Assembly (NCBI GenBank): GCA_024226105.1
Contig: JAAELZ010000158.1
Coordinates: forward strand, 1 to 11,301
Reading direction: 5' to 3'
DNA: 11,301 nt
From: Pseudomonadota bacterium
GTDB lineage: Bacteria; Pseudomonadota; Gammaproteobacteria; Arenicellales; Poriferihabitantaceae
In this document: piece after piece, positions 7,579-11,301 of the stretch
How the letters are laid out: each line of letters begins with the position of its first letter
How positions within the stretch are numbered: the first letter of the stretch is position 1
The notes under the pieces: model-generated
Databases searched by the model: none
What the model saw: the letters and a program-made list of their open reading frames with translations, nothing else
Told to the model about the DNA's origin: nothing
Program-made: the position numbers and the translations under genes

Positions 7579-9564
7579 ATGTGCGGTATTGCAGGTATCA
7601 TTCGGATCGATGGTGGTTTGCCAATTCCACGTGGCGTGGTAAAATTCATGACCGATGCAATCCACCATCGTGGCCCGGACGAGGAAGGATTTTTTGAAGC
7701 CCCGGGATTGTGTGTTGGTTCGCGGCGCCTTGCCATTATTGATGTCGACAATGGAACGCAACCGGTTACCAACGAAACAGCTACAGTTCATGCTGTTTTT
7801 AACGGTGAACTGTTCGATTACCCGGAACGCAAGCGCCAGCTTCAACAGCGCGGGCACAAATTTACAACATGTTGTGATACAGAACTCTTGCCACACCTTT
7901 GGGAAGATCATCACGAGGAGATGTTCTTATCGCTTCGAGGCCAGTTCGCACTGGCAATCTTCGACACCAAAGCCCGTCGCCTGACACTTGCGCGAGACAG
8001 GTTTGGCATCTGTCCTCTTTACTGGACCGTGCAGCGAACGCCGCAAGGCTCATTCCTGCTGTTTGCATCCGAAATAAAGGCACTGCTCTCTTCAGGAATG
8101 GTGACAGCCCAGCCTGATATCAGGGGAATTGATCATACATTCTCCTTTTTTGCGCTACCAGGTCCAATTACCTGTTTTGACGGGATCAGTTCGCTGAGGC
8201 CTGGTCACTTCATGACAATCGATTTGGGACCGAACGGACAATCCGCGACAATCACCGAGAAAGCCTACTGGGAGATTGATTTCCCTGACCGCGGAGAAGA
8301 GGAACGCTGCAGCGAATTATCAGTTGAGCGTTACAAAAATCTTTTTCGCCAATCTGTAGAACGGCGACTGCGCGCTGATGTTCCTGTCGTGTCCTACCTG
8401 AGCGGAGGGATTGATTCCAGTATTGTCCTGGCGGTTGCCAAAGAATTGCGCGCTAAAACGCCGCCGGCGTTCACATTGCAAATCAATGCGCCAGGGCTTG
8501 ATGAAGCGCCAAAAGCCAAAGAGGTCGCCGATGTGCTGGGAGCTGACCAGACCACTATTGCGGTAAGCACGGCTGATATTCTTGCAGCATATCCCGGATT
8601 GATCGAAGCGGCTGAGTGCCCGGTCAGTGACACCTGCTGTTCTGCCCTGCTTTTGCTGGCCCGGGAGGTACACACCCAGGGCTACAAGGTGGCACTGACA
8701 GGAGAAGGTGCCGACGAAACACTAGCAGGTTATCCCTGGTTCAAGCTAAATCGGCTGATGGCGCCGGTCGACGCGCTGGGTTTCAAGACGTCATACCTTT
8801 GCCGCCGGACTCTTACTGCCCTGTTACAGCTTCCCAACAATTCAATGGCCTATGATCGTCGAACCTTTGAGGCGGCTGGTGGCAGCAATGCCTGGCTCGA
8901 TCTGTATGGATTGGTTAGCGCCGGCAAGGGCCGGGTATATGGGCCAAAACTGAAACCGCTTCTCAACTCCTATGTTGCCTATGAAGATCTGGGGCTTAAC
9001 ATCGAAAAAATGAAACGCTGGCACCCTTTAAATCGTTCCCTGTATCTGGGCCAGCGTATTCACCTGCCCGGCCTGTTGCTGAGCATTGCAGGTGACCGTG
9101 TGGCGATGCATTCTTCTGTTGAGACCCGTTATCCGTTCCTGGACGAGGATCTGACGGAATTTGTTCAGGGCCTTGACCCCGCCTGGAAACTTCGTCGTTT
9201 TCAGGACAAATACCTGCTTCGCCGCGCCGCCGAAAGCGCCTTGCCAAAATCTATCGCGTGGCGTCCCAAAGCTATGTTCCGGGCACCCTGGGATGTTCTG
9301 GATCAGCACGAGACCGGCGGGTATCTGACACCTTTGTTATCAAGCCGTGCGTTGGAGGAAACCGGATATTTCGACACTAAGATGGTTCGTGGTCATTTGA
9401 CCAGACTTCCCGGGATAAAAGGTGTTAAACGCACTTTACTGGAGCAAACTCTGGCCGGTGTCGTCATGACACAATTATGGCATCATATTTTCATCGGCGA
9501 TCTTGGTGCGCCGGTTGAGCGCCTTAGGGTGCGTGCTAAAACCAAACACGAATTATCAGGCTAG
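7579..9564 (+). CDS. Asparagine synthetase (glutamine-hydrolysing) family amidotransferase, AsnB-like
   Basis: Two-domain ATP-dependent amidotransferase: glutamine is hydrolysed in the N-terminal Ntn domain and ammonia attacks an acyl-adenylate in the C-terminal domain. Cys2 after the initiator Met is the nucleophile (MCGIAGI); HHRGPDEEG, RLAIID, FNGEL and CDTELLPHLWE keep the class II glutaminase residues, so that half looks active. The synthetase half has the PP-loop LSGGIDSS (Ser275-Ser281), LTGEGADE (around 373-380), ETRYPFLDED (515-524) and RPKAMFRAP near the end. At 661 residues it is longer than E. coli AsnB, and the KAMFRAP ending resembles the AsnB relatives found in polysaccharide and natural-product loci. 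Start ATG follows GGGAGG at 11 bases; the Cys2 requirement fixes it. Its place between an amine dehydrogenase and a DmpA-type peptidase suggests amidation of something other than aspartate, but housekeeping asparagine synthesis is not excluded. Confidence 0.9.
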   Translation: MCGIAGIIRIDGGLPIPRGVVKFMTDAIHHRGPDEEGFFEAPGLCVGSRRLAIIDVDNGTQPVTNETATVHAVFNGELFDYPERKRQLQQRGHKFTTCCDTELLPHLWEDHHEEMFLSLRGQFALAIFDTKARRLTLARDRFGICPLYWTVQRTPQGSFLLFASEIKALLSSGMVTAQPDIRGIDHTFSFFALPGPITCFDGISSLRPGHFMTIDLGPNGQSATITEKAYWEIDFPDRGEEERCSELSVERYKNLFRQSVERRLRADVPVVSYLSGGIDSSIVLAVAKELRAKTPPAFTLQINAPGLDEAPKAKEVADVLGADQTTIAVSTADILAAYPGLIEAAECPVSDTCCSALLLLAREVHTQGYKVALTGEGADETLAGYPWFKLNRLMAPVDALGFKTSYLCRRTLTALLQLPNNSMAYDRRTFEAAGGSNAWLDLYGLVSAGKGRVYGPKLKPLLNSYVAYEDLGLNIEKMKRWHPLNRSLYLGQRIHLPGLLLSIAGDRVAMHSSVETRYPFLDEDLTEFVQGLDPAWKLRRFQDKYLLRRAAESALPKSIAWRPKAMFRAPWDVLDQHETGGYLTPLLSSRALEETGYFDTKMVRGHLTRLPGIKGVKRTLLEQTLAGVVMTQLWHHIFIGDLGAPVERLRVRAKTKHELSG

Positions 9565-9974
9565 AAAAGTCTGACTTCAGCAGCTGCTTTCCCGTGGCCG
9601 TTTGGAAGTCGTGATCCATGTGGCTGAATCAGGGATATTTTGTTCGAAGCCGTTTTCTGATATGCTGTATTTTGTAACTTTGCGTCGCTGCTGACAACCG
9701 GTGGCAGGGAGCATTTAACATAAAACCACGGCAAATAGTCCAGTCACCGGATCATATTGATGGAACTCCCTCTGGTATCTTTAACTGCCTTAAAAAACGA
9801 CAATAATTACGGCAACCCCGCTTTCCTGATGCTTGAAATAAATGCCTTCAGATTTTTTTATCCTGATTGAGCAGAACCGCCACAAAAATTGAACCCCATT
9901 TTGTCGTAACATTGATCAAAACAGACGTTTATACCGGTGTAGCAAGGTGCTAAGCTGTGGTGTGGAGTAAATCA
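9565..9974. other. Gene-free intergenic region upstream of the P1 peptidase
   Basis: About 410 bases with no supportable open frame on either strand. Just past the AsnB-like stop are two adjacent small dyads, AAGTC-T-GACTT (9567-9577) and AGCAGCTGCT (9579-9588), without a T-run. At 9882-9904 an ACAAAA/TTTTGT inverted repeat encloses TTGAACCCC. No clear promoter for the downstream gene was found. The gap means the peptidase gene probably has its own transcript. Confidence 0.55.
9964..9967 (+). promoter_or_regulatory. Ribosome binding site deciding the P1 peptidase start
   Basis: GGAG seven bases before ATG 9975. It lies inside the longer frame that would start at GTG 9957, which has no site of its own. 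Confidence 0.65.
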
Positions 9975-11051
9975 ATGGACAAGCCTGCTCTCAAACCGCG
10001 TGCACGCGATCTTGGACTGCCGTTTCCCGGTAATCCAGGCCCCAACAATGCCATTACAGACGTGCCAGGTGTGAAAGTCGGGTTTACAACATTAACCGAT
10101 CCGACAAAGAATATGCGCACTGGAGTTACCGCCATTGTACCGCGTGAAGATGCAGGCGAACCGAGGCCAGTGTGGGCGGGGCAGTATGCCTTAAATGGTA
10201 ATGGCGAGATGACCGGCACCCACTGGATCAATGATGCAGGATATTTCATTGGCCCGATATGCATCACCAATACCCACTCGGTTGGCATGGTGCATCATGG
10301 CGCCACCCGCTGGGTGATTAATCGTTATGCTGACTATTTCACCCATGAGCATGCCTGGGCAATGCCCGTGGTTGCAGAAACCTATGACGGGGTCCTCAAT
10401 GATATCAACGCTCAGCATGTGACGGCTGAACATGCGATCGAGGCTTTGAACAGTGCCAGATCCGGAGTGGTGGCGGAAGGCTCGGTGGGTGGTGGTAACG
10501 GCATGATCTGTTATGAATTCAAGGGCGGAACCGGCACTTCGTCACGCAAGATTTCATTGGGTGAGGACAAATATACAATCGGTGCGTTGGTACAGGCTAA
10601 TCATGGCATTCGCCCCTGGCTGAACATTCTGGGCAAACCTGTCGGGCAGATGATGAGTGAAGGACGGCTTTTGGATAAGGAAACCGGCTCCATCATCGTT
10701 ATTCTCGGCACGGACGCGCCGCTGTCGGCATTGTCACTGCATCAATTGGCAAAACGTGCAGCAATCGGGGTGGGTCGTGGCGGTTCGCCAGGCGGCAATA
10801 GTTCGGGCGATATTTTCCTGGCTTTTTCTGTGGCAAATGAGCAGTCGCTGCCACAACAATGTGGCGCTCTAGTTAGCCGGACCGAACTGAATAGCAATAT
10901 AATAGATCCGCTTTATCTCGCAGCAGTGGAATGTGTGGAGGAAGCAGTCATCAATGCGCTGGTTGCCGGGGAAGATGTTGTAACCTTCAAACCCGGTGGC
11001 AGTATCTGCCTCGCTCTTGATACGGACAGTCTGGCTGATCTTTTTAGATAG
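9975..11051 (+). CDS. P1/DmpA-family (S58) N-terminal-nucleophile aminopeptidase/amidase
   Basis: Relative of DmpA (L-aminopeptidase/D-esterase/amidase) and BapA (beta-peptidyl aminopeptidase), enzymes that release N-terminal residues from small peptides and amides after self-cleavage into alpha and beta chains. Of 358 residues, the opening RARDLGLPFPGNPGPNNAITDVPGVKVG is diagnostic, as are THSVGMVHHGA, GSVGGGNGMICYEFKGGTGTSSR and GRGGSPGGNSSGDIFLAF. The predicted self-cleavage site is ETG|SIIVILGTDAPL, making Ser239 the nucleophile at the start of the beta chain. A second catalytic Ser (277) follows 38 residues later, as in BapA (Ser250/Ser288), and Asp279 stands where BapA has Glu290. There is no signal peptide, so it should be cytoplasmic, unlike exported BapA-type enzymes. 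Substrate is unknown; hydrolysis of an amide made or met in this pathway is a context-based guess. Confidence 0.9.
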   Translation: MDKPALKPRARDLGLPFPGNPGPNNAITDVPGVKVGFTTLTDPTKNMRTGVTAIVPREDAGEPRPVWAGQYALNGNGEMTGTHWINDAGYFIGPICITNTHSVGMVHHGATRWVINRYADYFTHEHAWAMPVVAETYDGVLNDINAQHVTAEHAIEALNSARSGVVAEGSVGGGNGMICYEFKGGTGTSSRKISLGEDKYTIGALVQANHGIRPWLNILGKPVGQMMSEGRLLDKETGSIIVILGTDAPLSALSLHQLAKRAAIGVGRGGSPGGNSSGDIFLAFSVANEQSLPQQCGALVSRTELNSNIIDPLYLAAVECVEEAVINALVAGEDVVTFKPGGSICLALDTDSLADLFR

Positions 11052-11229
11052 GTCACAGTAAATCCTGAATCTGGTTTTTTGGAATTTGAGAAAGTTTTAT
11101 CCGGTGGTTTTCAGACAACAGGAATGATAATATCGATAGTTCGACAGACGCTTGATTGTATAGGAATGCAATGCTGACTCGGGCGAAAGCAACCTGTAAT
11201 AACTGCGCCAAGGACAAGAGGACATTGCC

Positions 11230-11301
11230 ATGATTTCTGCTGCTGACGATCCCGATCTCAAACTCACTCCCTATTGGTGGGAAGCAGCTCCGTTAATGGA
11301 G
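11230..11301 (+). CDS. FAD-dependent oxidoreductase (DadA/glycine oxidase-like), N-terminus only
   Basis: Only the first 24 codons are in the window and the frame is still open at its end. ATG 11230 follows GAGG by eight bases, a good ribosome site. The residues LTPYWWEAAP resemble the start of FAD-dependent amine/D-amino-acid oxidoreductases (DAO family, COG0665), in which an aromatic YWW stretch and an EAAP motif precede the dinucleotide-binding segment. The FAD motif itself lies beyond the window, so the call rests on this short match and on the neighbouring amine-oxidation genes. It starts 178 bases after the peptidase gene, in the same direction. Confidence 0.5.
   Translation, partial: MISAADDPDLKLTPYWWEAAPLME

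Noticed and set aside
7579..9564. N-acetylglutaminylglutamine amide (NAGGN) amidotransferase
   Set aside because: That osmolyte enzyme is paired with an acetyltransferase/ATP-grasp ligase gene; none is present here.
9565..9590. Intrinsic terminator after the AsnB-like gene
   Set aside because: The dyads present are short, one has no loop, and there is no following T-run.
9870..9910. Possible insertion-sequence end (CCGCCACAAAAATTGAACC next to TTTTGT)
   Set aside because: It looked reminiscent of transposon termini, but there is no transposase, no matching opposite end and no target duplication in the window.

Overview
The window looks like chromosomal DNA from a Gram-negative alphaproteobacterium, most plausibly of the Hyphomicrobiales or a neighbouring marine lineage. 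This is inference from the gene content: a classical autotransporter, a trimethylamine methyltransferase (MttB)-like protein, a dimethylglycine/sarcosine dehydrogenase with a GcvT tail, and a P1/DmpA-family peptidase. Genus cannot be assigned by reading alone. No RNA gene, CRISPR array or intact insertion sequence was seen.

Layout. Bases 3-1778 hold the 3' part of an autotransporter gene: four and a half near-identical 28-residue passenger repeats, then a C-terminal beta-barrel ending in Phe. A gene-free stretch of about 440 bases with several small dyads separates it from a convergent mttB-like gene (3742-2216, minus strand). Divergent from that gene is a LysR-type regulator (3861-4847), followed by a FAD-dependent dimethylglycine/sarcosine dehydrogenase-like protein (4953-7379), an asparagine synthetase (AsnB)-like glutamine amidotransferase (7579-9564), a second gene-poor gap of about 410 bases, a P1-family (DmpA/BapA) N-terminal-nucleophile peptidase (9975-11051), and the first 24 codons of what looks like another FAD-dependent amine or amino-acid oxidoreductase (11230 to the window end).

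How the genes may work together. From 2216 onward the set reads as a catabolic locus for an N-methylated compound. The MttB-like protein would remove the first methyl from a quaternary amine (betaine-like) to a corrinoid. The dehydrogenase would oxidise the tertiary amine and hand the one-carbon unit to tetrahydrofolate. The third, truncated oxidoreductase could take the next N-alkyl step. The AsnB-like and DmpA-like proteins form and cleave amide bonds, which suggests a substrate or intermediate that is amide-linked; that pairing is the least expected part of the cluster. A motif of 22 bases (18 of 22 identical, inverted orientation) occurs both in the mttB-lysR divergent promoter and just upstream of the dehydrogenase gene, which is good circumstantial evidence that the LysR protein controls both sides.

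Translation starts were chosen from Shine-Dalgarno placement. For mttB, the dehydrogenase gene and the peptidase gene these are downstream of the longest open frame.
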